This document shows, piece after piece, positions 19,658 through 28,406 of a stretch of DNA of 64,000 nt. Source of the DNA: Halomonas organivorans (lineage in GTDB: Bacteria; Pseudomonadota; Gammaproteobacteria; Pseudomonadales; Halomonadaceae). The stretch covers positions 62,001 to 126,000 of the forward strand of contig NZ_JACHXM010000004.1 in assembly GCF_014192055.1 (NCBI RefSeq), given 5' to 3'. Below the pieces are notes generated by a model. The model was not told the DNA's origin and did no database searches. It worked only from the letters and a program-made list of their open reading frames with translations. Within the stretch, counting starts at the first letter, position 1; each line of letters starts with the position of its first letter. The position numbers and the translations under genes are program-made.

Positions 19658-19905
19658 GCGAGCCTCCCGGCGGCTGCTACGCCGGGGGCCGCGGAACTAG
19701 AAGAAGGCATCGACTGCTTCCCGTCAATCGCGGTTCGCCGCCCCGAGGCCAGGGCGGAACTGTGATGACGGACATTATCCGCAGGGGCTGTCACGCCAAA
19801 GGTGAGAAAAGCCGGTTTTTTGCTCGGCAATTGGCCGCATGGCCGGTGTGGCGGCGCTGCTAGCCTTGGCAGCCATCCTTATCCTTATTGTTGCAGAGGT
19901 GTTCG
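19658..19905. promoter_or_regulatory. Divergent control region between fliF and fliE
   Basis: The 248-nt gap between the divergent fliF and fliE starts must hold promoters in both directions. I see no sigma-28 match here, in line with middle-class (FlhDC-dependent) expression. I could not assign an FlhDC box or a clear -10/-35 pair by eye. Confidence 0.5.
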
Positions 19906-20235
19906 ATGAGCTCTCCCGCCCTCGCGTCGGCACTGGCGCAGATGCAGTCGCTGGCCACCCAGGCCGGCGGCGATGCCGCCAGTGGCCAGCGGGTCGACAC
20001 GGCCGTGGGCAACGGCGGCTTTGCCGGCGAGCTGCAGGCTTCCATCCAGCGCATCAACGATCTCAAGCTCCAGGCCGGGGACAGCATGCGCGCCTTCCAG
20101 TCCGGCGAGCCCGGCGTCGAACTCGACGACGTCATGGTCGACATGCAGAAGGCCAGCGTAGCGTCCGAGATGGGTATCCAGGTGCGCAACCGCCTGGTGA
20201 CGGCCTATAAGGACGTGATGAACATGCAGGTCTAG
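19906..20235 (+). CDS. fliE: MS-ring/rod junction protein FliE
   Basis: 109 aa from the ATG at 19906 (a TTG 18 nt earlier is in frame but less likely). The C-terminal part (D-D-V-M-V-D-M-Q-K-A-S-V-A-S-E-M-G-I-Q-V-R-N-R-L-V-T-A-Y-K-D-V-M-N-M-Q-V, split here by residue) is highly characteristic of FliE. FliE joins the rod to the MS ring and is the first exported substrate. Monocistronic, divergent to fliF. Confidence 0.95.
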   Translation: MSSPALASALAQMQSLATQAGGDAASGQRVDTAVGNGGFAGELQASIQRINDLKLQAGDSMRAFQSGEPGVELDDVMVDMQKASVASEMGIQVRNRLVTAYKDVMNMQV

Positions 20236-20241
20236 GCAATG

Positions 20242-20466
20242 TTCGAAAAGCGTCTGCGCTCGGCTATACGGCGTTAAACATCAGCTCGTTCGCGAGCCCG
20301 AACTCGGCGTCCCCGTCAAAGTCCTCATTTACACCCCGTAAACTCGCTCGCGAGCCCGGTCCGGCTTTTCGCTGATTTTTGCCTGGCGACCCGCACGGAA
20401 GTGGGCAGTGCGTTGGCCCGTCGGGAACGGGGCTAGCCCTGGCCTTCGTTCGCCAACTTTTCCGAC
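20242..20466. repeat. Dispersed structured intergenic repeat, copy 1
   Basis: This stretch after fliE matches 61754-61945 along its length. Shared blocks include CGGCTATACGGCGTTAAA, TCAAAGTCCTCATTTACA, TTTTCGCTGATTTTTGCC (variant in copy 2), and GTGCGTTGGCCCGT followed by GGGAACGGG and CTAGCCCTGGCCTTCG. It is bounded by a CGAAAAG / CTTTTCcG inverted end. It lies between the convergent genes fliE and flaG. No protein is encoded in it. Confidence 0.85.
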
Positions 20467-20476
20467 AATGCCTCTA

Positions 20477-20836
20477 TCACGCCTCCAGGTTGATCAGCCG
20501 GCCCTGCAGCTCCTCCAGGTGCTCGGCGATGCGCAGTACCTCCTCGGCGGGGATCTGGCGGATCAGCTCGCCGGTCTGGCGATCCACCAGTCGGGTCACC
20601 ATGCGCGTGGTGGCCTCGTCGAGTTCGAACTGCACGCCGTAGGGACGCATGACCTCGTTGATCTTCTGGACGGGAGCGATCAGTTCGCCATGCTGCGGCG
20701 GCACGTCGCGGCTTGCCTGGTCCGCGCTACCGGGCAGCCAGGTGGACAGCATCTCTTCCACGCGTCGCTGCGGTGAGAGGCCGTCGGAGAGCGATGTCGC
20801 TTGGCCGGTGCCGATCTCGTTCACGGAAGTACTCAT
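20477..20836 (-). CDS. flaG: FlaG family protein
   Basis: 119 aa from the ATG at 20836, chosen because it follows an A/G-rich ribosome-binding site and the sigma-28 promoter lies just upstream; a longer frame to 20965 would include the promoter itself. The C-terminal half (L-V-D-R-Q-T-G-E-L-I-R-Q-I-P-A-E-E-V-L-R) is the FlaG signature. FlaG proteins influence filament length in several bacteria; the exact mechanism is not settled. Convergent with fliE. Confidence 0.88.
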   Translation of the reverse strand: MSTSVNEIGTGQATSLSDGLSPQRRVEEMLSTWLPGSADQASRDVPPQHGELIAPVQKINEVMRPYGVQFELDEATTRMVTRLVDRQTGELIRQIPAEEVLRIAEHLEELQGRLINLEA

Positions 20837-20880
20837 GGGCGTTTTCCTGTTGTTCTCATGAAGGTCCGTCTCGGGACGGG

Positions 20881-20907
20881 ATATCGGCCGCCTTCGCAGC
20901 GTCTTGA
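20881..20907 (-). promoter_or_regulatory. FliA (sigma-28) promoter of flaG
   Basis: On the minus strand: TCAAGACG (20907-20900), 11 nt, then GCCGATAT (20888-20881). The spacing is exact and the -10 has one mismatch at the last base. It ends 45 nt before the flaG start and supports the shorter flaG start codon. Confidence 0.7.
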
Positions 20908-21067
20908 ATGACCGCTTGTCGTCTCTTTTCCCTCCGCTGTCGTATGGCGTTGTTACCGTGTGCATGGCGTTCGTGCCGCGCCGCCTGCCACCGGAATGTC
21001 ATAAAACGCTGATATAACGCCGCCCTGACGCCCGGCGTTTGTCTTTCATCAGCGACAGGACTTCCCC

Positions 21068-22711
21068 ATGCGGCTTCTCGATCGAATGACCATCCGGCTC
21101 AGCTGGTTCCTGGTGCTGGTCGCCTTCGGCGCGATCATCCTCGGTACCGGTGCCCTGGGCCTCTATGCCAATCATCATGGGCGTAGCGCCTTCGAGAGCC
21201 TGCGCGAGGTCCAGGTGGCGCAGTCCCGGGCGCTCAACCAGGCCTATATCGCGACGCTTCGGGCCCAGGTGGCCATGGACCGCGCCGCCCACCTGGTGCG
21301 GGTGCCTTCCTTCGATCGCCCCGGGCCGATCATCGAGCAGGCCCAGGCCGACATGGCCGAGGCCAAGGCGGCCTTCGAACGCTTCCAGGCCATTCCCGTC
21401 GCGCCAGCCCAGCAGGAGGCGCTGGATGCCTTGGTGTCGCGCTTTCAATCGCTCTTCAGCACGGGGCTTTCGCTGCAGCTGATGCTGCTCGAGGAGGGCG
21501 ATGCGGGAGGCTACGACTCCGGCAAGTCCCGCGTCAGTGGCATGAGCCAGGACTTCATGGACAGCGCCGACGCCTTCTTCGCCACCTCCGTCGAGCGCAG
21601 CGATGGCCTGGCCGAGCGCTTCTCGGCCGTGGCCGGCTGGCTCAATCTGGCCCTGGTGGCGGCCCTGGCCGGGGCGCTGGCGATCGTGCTGGTGGTGATC
21701 TGGGGCGTGCGGGCCAACGTGCTCGGGCCGCTGGCGCACATCATCGAGCACTTTCGGCGCATTGCCGACGGCGACCTGGGGACGCCGGTCACCTCGCGGG
21801 GGAGTAACGAGATCGGCCAGCTCTATCGCGAGCTCGAGGGCATGCGCGAGGCGCTGGCGGCCACCGTGGAGCGGGTGCGCGACGGCAGCGACCGGGTGCG
21901 CGACAGCGCCGCCATCATGAGTGAGGGCAACCAGGAACTGGCGGCACGCACTCAGCAGCAGGCGGCCTCCCTGGAGCAGACCGCCTCCAGCCTCGACGAG
22001 ATGACGGCCTCGGTGGCCGACAACAGCGGCCATGTTCGCGAGGCCAACGAACTGGCCGACCAGGCCACCGGCAAGGCCCGACAGGGCAGTGAGGTGGTCA
22101 CGGCCTTCGTCGATACCATGGGCGAGATCCACCAGCGCTCCGGCCGCATCGGCGAGATCGTCGGCCTGATCGACGACATCGCCTTCCAGACCAACCTGCT
22201 GGCGCTCAACGCCTCGGTGGAGGCGGCGCGGGCCGGCGAGCACGGCCGCGGCTTCGCGGTGGTGGCCGGCGAGGTGCGCTCCCTGGCCGGCCGCAGCGCC
22301 CAGGCGGCCCGGGAGATCCGCGAGCTGATCGAGGCCTCGCGGGCCAGCGTGGAACGCGGCAACGGCCTGTCACGGCGCGCCAGCGACGACATGGCCGCCA
22401 TCGTCGCCGCCATTCAGGGGGTGGGCGAGCGGATCGATCAGATCGCCCACGCCTCCGACGAGCAGCACCGCGGCCTCGAACAGGTCAATCAGGCCATGCA
22501 CCAGATGGGCAGCGTGACCCAGCGCAATACCGCCATGGTGGAGCGAGCCAACCACACGGCGGCGGCGCTGGAGGAAGAGGCCGAACGCATGCGCATGTTC
22601 ACCGCGCGTTTCGCCCTGGCCGATCGGACGGCGCCCGAGGCGGCGCCGGCCGAGTCGCCCGATGCTCGAGAGGACGACGATGTCCGGGCGCTCGAGGCCC
22701 TGCCCGCCTGA
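21068..22711 (+). CDS. Methyl-accepting chemotaxis protein with four-helix-bundle sensor
   Basis: 547 aa. Membrane segments at about residues 10-32 and 190-215 enclose a ~155-residue helical periplasmic domain of the Tar/4HB kind, followed by HAMP and the cytoplasmic signalling coiled coil with the hairpin tip [17 protein letters not shown]. The tip binds CheA and CheW. There is no C-terminal W-x-x-F tail for CheR/CheB docking. It starts at ATG 21068 and is followed after 10 nt by a GGDEF/EAL gene that probably shares its transcript. The ligand cannot be told from sequence. Confidence 0.95.
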   Translation: MRLLDRMTIRLSWFLVLVAFGAIILGTGALGLYANHHGRSAFESLREVQVAQSRALNQAYIATLRAQVAMDRAAHLVRVPSFDRPGPIIEQAQADMAEAKAAFERFQAIPVAPAQQEALDALVSRFQSLFSTGLSLQLMLLEEGDAGGYDSGKSRVSGMSQDFMDSADAFFATSVERSDGLAERFSAVAGWLNLALVAALAGALAIVLVVIWGVRANVLGPLAHIIEHFRRIADGDLGTPVTSRGSNEIGQLYRELEGMREALAATVERVRDGSDRVRDSAAIMSEGNQELAARTQQQAASLEQTASSLDEMTASVADNSGHVREANELADQATGKARQGSEVVTAFVDTMGEIHQRSGRIGEIVGLIDDIAFQTNLLALNASVEAARAGEHGRGFAVVAGEVRSLAGRSAQAAREIRELIEASRASVERGNGLSRRASDDMAAIVAAIQGVGERIDQIAHASDEQHRGLEQVNQAMHQMGSVTQRNTAMVERANHTAAALEEEAERMRMFTARFALADRTAPEAAPAESPDAREDDDVRALEALPA

Positions 22712-22721
22712 GGTGCGTGAT

Positions 22722-24491
22722 ATGCCTGACGCCACTGTCGCGCCTCGCCGGGAGGCCGACGTCATGATCGATCACGAGGCGCGCGAGCTGGCACGCATCC
22801 TGGACGAAGCGCGCATCACGCCGCTGTTCCAGCCGATCGTCGATGCCGGCTGCCAGGGCATCTTCGGCTACGAGGCGCTGGCCCGCGGCCCCTCGGATTC
22901 CCCGCTGCACTCGCCGCTGACGCTGTTCGATACCGCCCGGCACACCGGCCGCCTGGTGGAGCTTGACCTGCTGTGTCGGCGCCTGGCCATCGAGGCATTC
23001 GCCCGGCTGGGGCTGCCGGGGCGGCTGTTCCTCAATGTCATGCCGACCTCGCTGCTGGAGCAAGACTTTCGGGAGGGCTTGACTCGCACCTTCCTGGACG
23101 GCGTGGGGCTGTCGCCGGAGCGGGTGGTGATCGAGCTCACCGAGCATCTGCCGATCCACGACTATGCGCTGATGCGCCAGGCGGTGGACCATTACCGGCG
23201 CATGGGCTTCCAGGTGGCGCTCGACGACCTGGGGGCCGGCTACTCCAGCCTGCGCCATTGGGCCGAGCTGCGGCCCGACTTCGTCAAGATGGATCGCCAT
23301 TTCGTGCAGGATATCGACCGCGACCCGGGCAAGGGGCAGTTCCTGGGCTCGCTGCTCGAGGTGTCGAGGAGCCTCGGCTGTCGAGTCATCGCCGAGGGCA
23401 TCGAGACCGCCGGCGAGCAGCGCTGCCTGTGGAGCATGAACTGTACCCTGATGCAGGGCTACCTTTTCGCCCGCCCGGCCGCGGACCCGCCGCGTAGCCT
23501 CGAGCCGCCCGTGCCGGTGCCGCCGGCGATGTCCGGCAGCTTCGGCACTCAGGCTTCCATGCTGTGTCGTCACCTGGCGCCGGTGATGCAGGGCACCCTG
23601 GTGCCCGAGGTGGTGGAGCGCTTCCGCTGCGAGCCTGAGCTGCGTTGCCTGGCGGTGCTGGATGACCAGCATCGGCCGGTGGGGCTGGTGCGCCAGCACC
23701 AGTTCCTGGGCGTGTTCACCAACCCGTTCAGCCATGCGCTGCATGCCCGTCGGGCGATCGACTCGTTGATGGACCGGCGCATGCTGGTGGCCGAGGCATC
23801 CATGCCCCTGGAGACGCTCAGCCAGCGCATTACCGGTTCGCCCAAGGGAAGTCGCGACGACTTCGTTATCGTCGACGACGCGGGGCGCTACCGGGGCATG
23901 GGGCAGGTCATCGACCTGCTGCGCGAGATCACCGCCCTGCAGGTGCGCAGCGCCCGCCAGGCCAATCCCCTCACCGGCCTGCCGGGCAACCAGGTGATCA
24001 ACGATACCCTGGCCGCTCGCCTGGCCCAGGGCGATCCTTTCGTTGCGGTCTACGCTGACCTGGACCATTTCAAGGCCTACAACGATGCCTACGGCTATGC
24101 CCGGGGCGATCAGGTGATCCTGGCCCTGGGGCGCATGCTGGAGGAGGAGTGCGGCGACGATGGCTTCGTCGGTCACGTGGGGGGCGACGACTTCATGCTG
24201 GTGCTTCCGGAGGCTCGGGCTCGGCGTCGCTGCGAGGCGATCCTGGCGCGCTTCGCCCGTTTCATTCCCAGCTTCTACTCTGAGGTGGATCGCCTGGCCG
24301 GTGGCTTCTCGGGGCGCGATCGCCAGGGCGAGGCGATGTTCGTCCCCCTGATGACGCTGTCGCTGGCCTATCACGCGGTCGCGCCCGGGGCCGGGCGCAC
24401 GGCCATGGATATCGCCAACGTGCTGGCCGAGCTGAAGGGGCAGGCCAAGCGCCAGGCAGGCAACAGCCTGTTCATTGATCGGCGTCAGTAG
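22722..24491 (+). CDS. EAL - CBS-like - GGDEF hybrid c-di-GMP protein
   Basis: 589 aa from the ATG at 22722 (GAGGTG ribosome-binding site); a longer frame overlaps the preceding gene. Residues about 25-255 form an EAL phosphodiesterase domain: E51-A-L, then N-V-M-P, E-L-T-E, D-D-L-G-A-G-Y, K-M-D-R, E-G-I-E-T and M-Q-G-Y, so all key metal and catalytic residues are kept. Residues about 265-425 resemble a CBS pair. Residues about 430-585 form a GGDEF domain with G-G-D-D-F at 487-491 and no RxxD inhibitory site. It could make or break c-di-GMP; which dominates cannot be told from sequence. Probably co-transcribed with the chemoreceptor before it. Confidence 0.9.
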   Translation: MPDATVAPRREADVMIDHEARELARILDEARITPLFQPIVDAGCQGIFGYEALARGPSDSPLHSPLTLFDTARHTGRLVELDLLCRRLAIEAFARLGLPGRLFLNVMPTSLLEQDFREGLTRTFLDGVGLSPERVVIELTEHLPIHDYALMRQAVDHYRRMGFQVALDDLGAGYSSLRHWAELRPDFVKMDRHFVQDIDRDPGKGQFLGSLLEVSRSLGCRVIAEGIETAGEQRCLWSMNCTLMQGYLFARPAADPPRSLEPPVPVPPAMSGSFGTQASMLCRHLAPVMQGTLVPEVVERFRCEPELRCLAVLDDQHRPVGLVRQHQFLGVFTNPFSHALHARRAIDSLMDRRMLVAEASMPLETLSQRITGSPKGSRDDFVIVDDAGRYRGMGQVIDLLREITALQVRSARQANPLTGLPGNQVINDTLAARLAQGDPFVAVYADLDHFKAYNDAYGYARGDQVILALGRMLEEECGDDGFVGHVGGDDFMLVLPEARARRRCEAILARFARFIPSFYSEVDRLAGGFSGRDRQGEAMFVPLMTLSLAYHAVAPGAGRTAMDIANVLAELKGQAKRQAGNSLFIDRRQ

Positions 24492-24565
24492 GTGGCCGGT
24501 CGGTGCTTCCTGCCTGGCGGTGCTGGATATTAGAGTGGGCTGTTTTACCCTGAGACGGTGCATGG

Positions 24566-27088
24566 ATGGACTCGGATCAGTTTCACGACCCCCACGACCT
24601 TCCCATTGAGCGCATCATGCGGACCGGGCTGCTGAGCTGTGGTCCGGACACGCCGCTGTGCGACGCCGCCGCACGCATGGGGCGGCGGCGATGCGGGGCC
24701 ATTCTGGTCGTCGAGGAGGGCCGCCCGCTCGGCATCTGGACCGAGCACGACAGCCTGGCGCTCGACTTCGATGACCCGGCCGCGGCGCGTCGACCGATCG
24801 CCGAGGCCATGAGTCGGCCGGTGGCGATGATCGATCGCCAGGCCTCGGTGGGCGAGGCGGCCATGCGCTTCGCCGCGCTGGGCTGTCGCCACCTGCTGGT
24901 GGTGGATGGCCAGGGCGGTTCCCTGGGCATGGTGTCGCAGAGCGACGTGGCACTGAACCAGGGTCTCGAGCCCTATCTGCGCTTGCGCGAGGTGCGGGCC
25001 GCCATGCAGCGTTCGCCGCTGCTGCTGCCGGGGGCGCTTGGCCTGGCCGAGGCGGCCCGGCGAATGCGCGGTGCCGGTGCCGACGCCGCCGTGGTGGAGG
25101 ACGATACCAAGGGGCTTGGCATCCTCACCGAGCGTGACCTGGTGCGTTTCGTCGCCCATCACCCCGGCGCTGCGAGCGTCGGCGAACTGGCCAGCCGGCC
25201 GCTGTTGACCATCGGTGCCGATGAACCGCTGATCCGCGCTCGCGAGGTGCTGGTCAGCCAGGGCGTGCGCCACCTGGCGGTCACCGATGAGGCCGGCACG
25301 GTCACCGGCCTGCTGGGCTTCCGGGACATCCTGGCCGGCGCCGAGCACGGCTATCTACGGGATCTTCGCGAGGCGCTCGAGGCCCGCGACCAGGCCCTGG
25401 CCCAGTCGCGGGAGAGCCTGCAGCTGGCCGAAAGGGTCATCGATGCCTCCCTGGAGGGCATCATCATCACCGACCCCCAGACCCGCATCGAATTCGTCAA
25501 TCCTGCCTTCACCCACATGACCGGCTATGGCCTCGAGGAAGTGGTGGGGCATACGCCGGCGCTGCTGTCCTCCGGCCGCCACGATGCCGCCTTCTATCGC
25601 GACATGTGGCAGACGCTTCAAGAGAGCGGCTTCTGGCGCGGCGAGATCTGGAACCGCCGCAAGAGCGGCGAACTCTACCTGGAGCTGCTGACCATCTCGG
25701 CGATTCACGACGATCAGGGCGAGGTCAGCCACTATGCGGCGCTGTTCACCGATATCACCCACATCCGCGAGAACGAAGAGCGGGTACGCCATCTTGCCTA
25801 CTATGACCCGCTGACCGGCCTGCCCAATCGGCGCCTGCTCGACGACCGGCTGGCGCTCGCCATTCGGCATGCCCACCGTCAGGAGCGTCGCCTGGCGGTG
25901 CTGTTCCTCGACCTGGACCATTTCAAGCAGGTCAACGACTCCCTGGGGCACGCGCTGGGCGACGAGCTGCTGGTCAAGCTCACCGAGCGCCTGGTCCATC
26001 ACCTGCGCGAGGATGACACCCTGGCCCGGCTAGGGGGCGATGAGTTCATCGCCCTGCTGCCCGAGGTGGTCGAGATCGACGAGGTGACCCGGGTGGCGCG
26101 TCGCCTGATCGATGCGGCGAGCGCGACCTTCGACCTGGGCGGGCGCCGCATCCGGGTCGGCTGCAGCCTGGGTATCAGCGTCTATCCGGACGACGGCGAC
26201 GAGCCCGAGGTGCTGGTACAGCGGGCGGATGCCGCCATGTATCGCGCCAAGGAAGAAGGGCGGAATACCTACCGGCTCTATCGTGCCGACATGCATGCCC
26301 GGGACCATCGTGACCTGGCGCTGGAAACCGCGTTGCGCAACACCGCCGAGACCGGCGAGGGGCTCGCGGTCCACTATCAGCCACTGATCGACCGCGACAG
26401 CGGCGAGGTGCGCGGTGCCGAGGCGCTGCTGCGCTGGACCAGCCCCGAGCTGGGCGTCGTCTCGCCGGGCGATTTCATCCCCTTGGCCGAGCGCTCCGGG
26501 CTTATCCTGCCGCTGGGCCGCCGCCTGATGACACTGGTGGCCGGCCAGCTACGGGCATGGCGGAAGGCCGGGCTGGCGCCGCCCCCGGTGGCGATCAACC
26601 TCTCGGCGCGACAGTTCTGGCAGCAAGACCTGGTGGACGAGGTGCGTCGACTCTATGCCGACTTCGACCTGCCGCCGGGCCAGATCGGCTTCGAGCTCAC
26701 CGAGAGCACCCTGATCGACCGGCACCAGCGGGCCGCCGCCACCCTGGAGGCGCTGCGCGAACTCGGCTGCTATATCGCCATCGACGACTTCGGCACCGGC
26801 TACTCCTCGCTGAGCTATCTCCAGGAACTGCCGGTCACCACCATCAAGATCGACCGCAGCTTCATTCGCGGGCTCGGGCAATCCCGGGGCAGCGTCGCCA
26901 TCCTCGCCGCCGTGACCGGGCTGGCCCGTGAGCTTGGTCTGCGGGTGGTGGCTGAGGGCGTGGAAACCGAAGTCCAGCTCGAGGCGCTCAAGGCCTATCA
27001 CGTTTCCCTGATCCAGGGCTTCCTCACCGGTAGGCCAGTAGCGGCGGACACTTTCCGAGAATGCTACCTGGTTCGCCCGCCGCGCTAG
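24566..27088 (+). CDS. CBS(x4)-PAS-GGDEF-EAL c-di-GMP protein
   Basis: 840 aa. Two CBS pairs (residues about 10-255) precede a short coiled coil, a PAS domain (about 285-400, R-I-E-F-V-N-P-A-F), a GGDEF domain (G-G-D-E-F at 490-494, with an R-E-D-D RxxD inhibitory site exactly five residues before it) and an EAL domain (about 585-830; E-A-L near 618, I-N-L-S, E-L-T-E-S, D-D-F-G-T-G-Y, K-I-D-R, E-G-V-E-T, I-Q-G-F). Both output domains look catalytically complete. CBS pairs commonly bind adenine nucleotides, so energy or nucleotide state may be an input. The stop TAG shares the palindrome CTAG with the convergent FtsZ-like gene's stop. Confidence 0.93.
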   Translation: MDSDQFHDPHDLPIERIMRTGLLSCGPDTPLCDAAARMGRRRCGAILVVEEGRPLGIWTEHDSLALDFDDPAAARRPIAEAMSRPVAMIDRQASVGEAAMRFAALGCRHLLVVDGQGGSLGMVSQSDVALNQGLEPYLRLREVRAAMQRSPLLLPGALGLAEAARRMRGAGADAAVVEDDTKGLGILTERDLVRFVAHHPGAASVGELASRPLLTIGADEPLIRAREVLVSQGVRHLAVTDEAGTVTGLLGFRDILAGAEHGYLRDLREALEARDQALAQSRESLQLAERVIDASLEGIIITDPQTRIEFVNPAFTHMTGYGLEEVVGHTPALLSSGRHDAAFYRDMWQTLQESGFWRGEIWNRRKSGELYLELLTISAIHDDQGEVSHYAALFTDITHIRENEERVRHLAYYDPLTGLPNRRLLDDRLALAIRHAHRQERRLAVLFLDLDHFKQVNDSLGHALGDELLVKLTERLVHHLREDDTLARLGGDEFIALLPEVVEIDEVTRVARRLIDAASATFDLGGRRIRVGCSLGISVYPDDGDEPEVLVQRADAAMYRAKEEGRNTYRLYRADMHARDHRDLALETALRNTAETGEGLAVHYQPLIDRDSGEVRGAEALLRWTSPELGVVSPGDFIPLAERSGLILPLGRRLMTLVAGQLRAWRKAGLAPPPVAINLSARQFWQQDLVDEVRRLYADFDLPPGQIGFELTESTLIDRHQRAAATLEALRELGCYIAIDDFGTGYSSLSYLQELPVTTIKIDRSFIRGLGQSRGSVAILAAVTGLARELGLRVVAEGVETEVQLEALKAYHVSLIQGFLTGRPVAADTFRECYLVRPPR

Positions 27089-28197
27089 CGCTTGAGGCGA
27101 TTCAGGAAGTCTCCTAGATCCAGAAGCTCGTCGGCCGGTGCTTCGGCCCCGGGGCGAGCCGGTGTCTCGGTATCCGCACGAGGCGGCGCGCCAGGGGCCT
27201 GGCTGGCGGGCGCGGGGCGTGTCTTCTCGCTGCCCTTGGCGACCTCCAGGCCGGTGGCGACGATCGAGACCCTCAGTTGGCCCTCCAGCGCAGGATCCAG
27301 GGCGGTACCGACCACCAGCATGGCGTCCTCGTCGGCGAAGGCGGCCACCTGGCGACCGACCTCGTCGAAGTCGGCCAGGCTCAGGTCCGCCCCGGCGGTG
27401 ATGCTGACCAGCACGCCTGCCGCCTCGGCCAGGTCGGTGGCCTCCAGCAGCGGATGCTCCACCGCCGCCTGCACCGCCTGGGCGGCGCGGTCCTCTCCCA
27501 TACCCTCGCCGGTGCCGATGCGCGCCCGCCCGGGGCGTCGCATCACCGCGGCCACGTCGGCGAAGTCGATGTTGATCATGCCCGGCCGGGTGATGACGTC
27601 GGCGATGCCAATCACGGCTTCACGCAGCACGTCGTTGACCGCGGCGAAGGCCCGCATCATCGAGGCGCCGGCGCCGAGCGTCGGCAGCAGGCGGTCGTTG
27701 GGCACCACCACCAGGCAGTCCACCCGGCCATCCAGGGTCTCGATGGCGGCCTGGGCGGCCTGGCGGCGTCGTGCTCCCTCGAAGCCGAAGGGGCGTGTCA
27801 CCACGGCCACGGTCAGGATGTCCATCTCGCGGGCCAGGTCGGCGACTTCCAGGGTGGCGCCGCTGCCGGTGCCGCCCCCCATGCCGGCCATCAGGAACAT
27901 CAAGTCGGCGCCGGCCAGCCGGGCGCGCAGGGCTTCGCGGCTCTCCTCGGCGGCCCGGCGTCCGGCCTCGGGATCGGCCCCGGCCCCAAGGCCGCGGGTG
28001 ACGGTGCCGCCGATCGGCAGCGCCACGCCCTGGGGCAGGGCATCGAGGGCCTGGCGGTCGGTGTTCACGGCGACGGCATCGATGCCGTCCAGGGTCGTGG
28101 TCTCGAGCAGGTGGCGGATGGCGTTGCCGCCGCCGCCACCGACGCCAACCACCTTGAGGGCGGCGGGATATTCCTGAAGAAGCTGTGGGTCGCTCAT
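27085..28197 (-). CDS. Divergent FtsZ-like tubulin-family GTPase
   Basis: 370 aa from the ATG at 28197, which has an AGGA ribosome-binding site; an in-frame ATG at 28209 is an alternative. The N-terminal glycine-rich loop (V-G-V-G-G-G-G-G-N-A), the tubulin signature G-G-G-T-G-S-G (107-113) and the T7 loop N-I-D-F-A-D (N209, D211, D214) are all kept, so GTP binding and polymer-linked hydrolysis look possible. The end D-L-G-D-F-L-N-R-L resembles the conserved FtsZ C-terminal peptide that binds FtsA/ZipA. It diverges from typical FtsZ across the core and lies far from any cell-wall cluster genes, so I take it as a paralogue; the canonical ftsZ is expected elsewhere. Divergent from a chemoreceptor. 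Confidence 0.9.
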   Translation of the reverse strand: MSDPQLLQEYPAALKVVGVGGGGGNAIRHLLETTTLDGIDAVAVNTDRQALDALPQGVALPIGGTVTRGLGAGADPEAGRRAAEESREALRARLAGADLMFLMAGMGGGTGSGATLEVADLAREMDILTVAVVTRPFGFEGARRRQAAQAAIETLDGRVDCLVVVPNDRLLPTLGAGASMMRAFAAVNDVLREAVIGIADVITRPGMINIDFADVAAVMRRPGRARIGTGEGMGEDRAAQAVQAAVEHPLLEATDLAEAAGVLVSITAGADLSLADFDEVGRQVAAFADEDAMLVVGTALDPALEGQLRVSIVATGLEVAKGSEKTRPAPASQAPGAPPRADTETPARPGAEAPADELLDLGDFLNRLKR

Positions 28198-28315
28198 GCG
28201 TCCTGTCATGGGATCGGTGAAGGGGAGTCCTGTCCTTCCCCATCATCGGCCAAACGGCGCCCTTCTTGAAAGCCGTCTCGACCCTCTGTCGTCGATGGCA
28301 ACGCCTTGGCGTGGT

Positions 28316-28342
28316 TCAAGTTTCCGAACGCCGTGCCGATAG
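28316..28342 (+). promoter_or_regulatory. FliA (sigma-28) promoter of the dCACHE chemoreceptor
   Basis: TCAAGTTT (28316-28323), 11 nt, GCCGATAG (28335-28342), a near-consensus FliA site, 64 nt before the chemoreceptor start. It lies in the divergent gap with the FtsZ-like gene (28198-28406), for which no promoter was recognised on the other strand. Confidence 0.85.
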
Positions 28343-28406
28343 GGGAGTCAGCCGGTGCCTGGCACCCGGGGGCCGGCAGAGAATAAACTCCCCACCCGCG
28401 AGAGTA

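Noticed and set aside
20242..20466. The structured repeat as an insertion sequence
   Set aside because: It is only ~200 bp and has no coding capacity for a transposase; at most it is a non-autonomous element.
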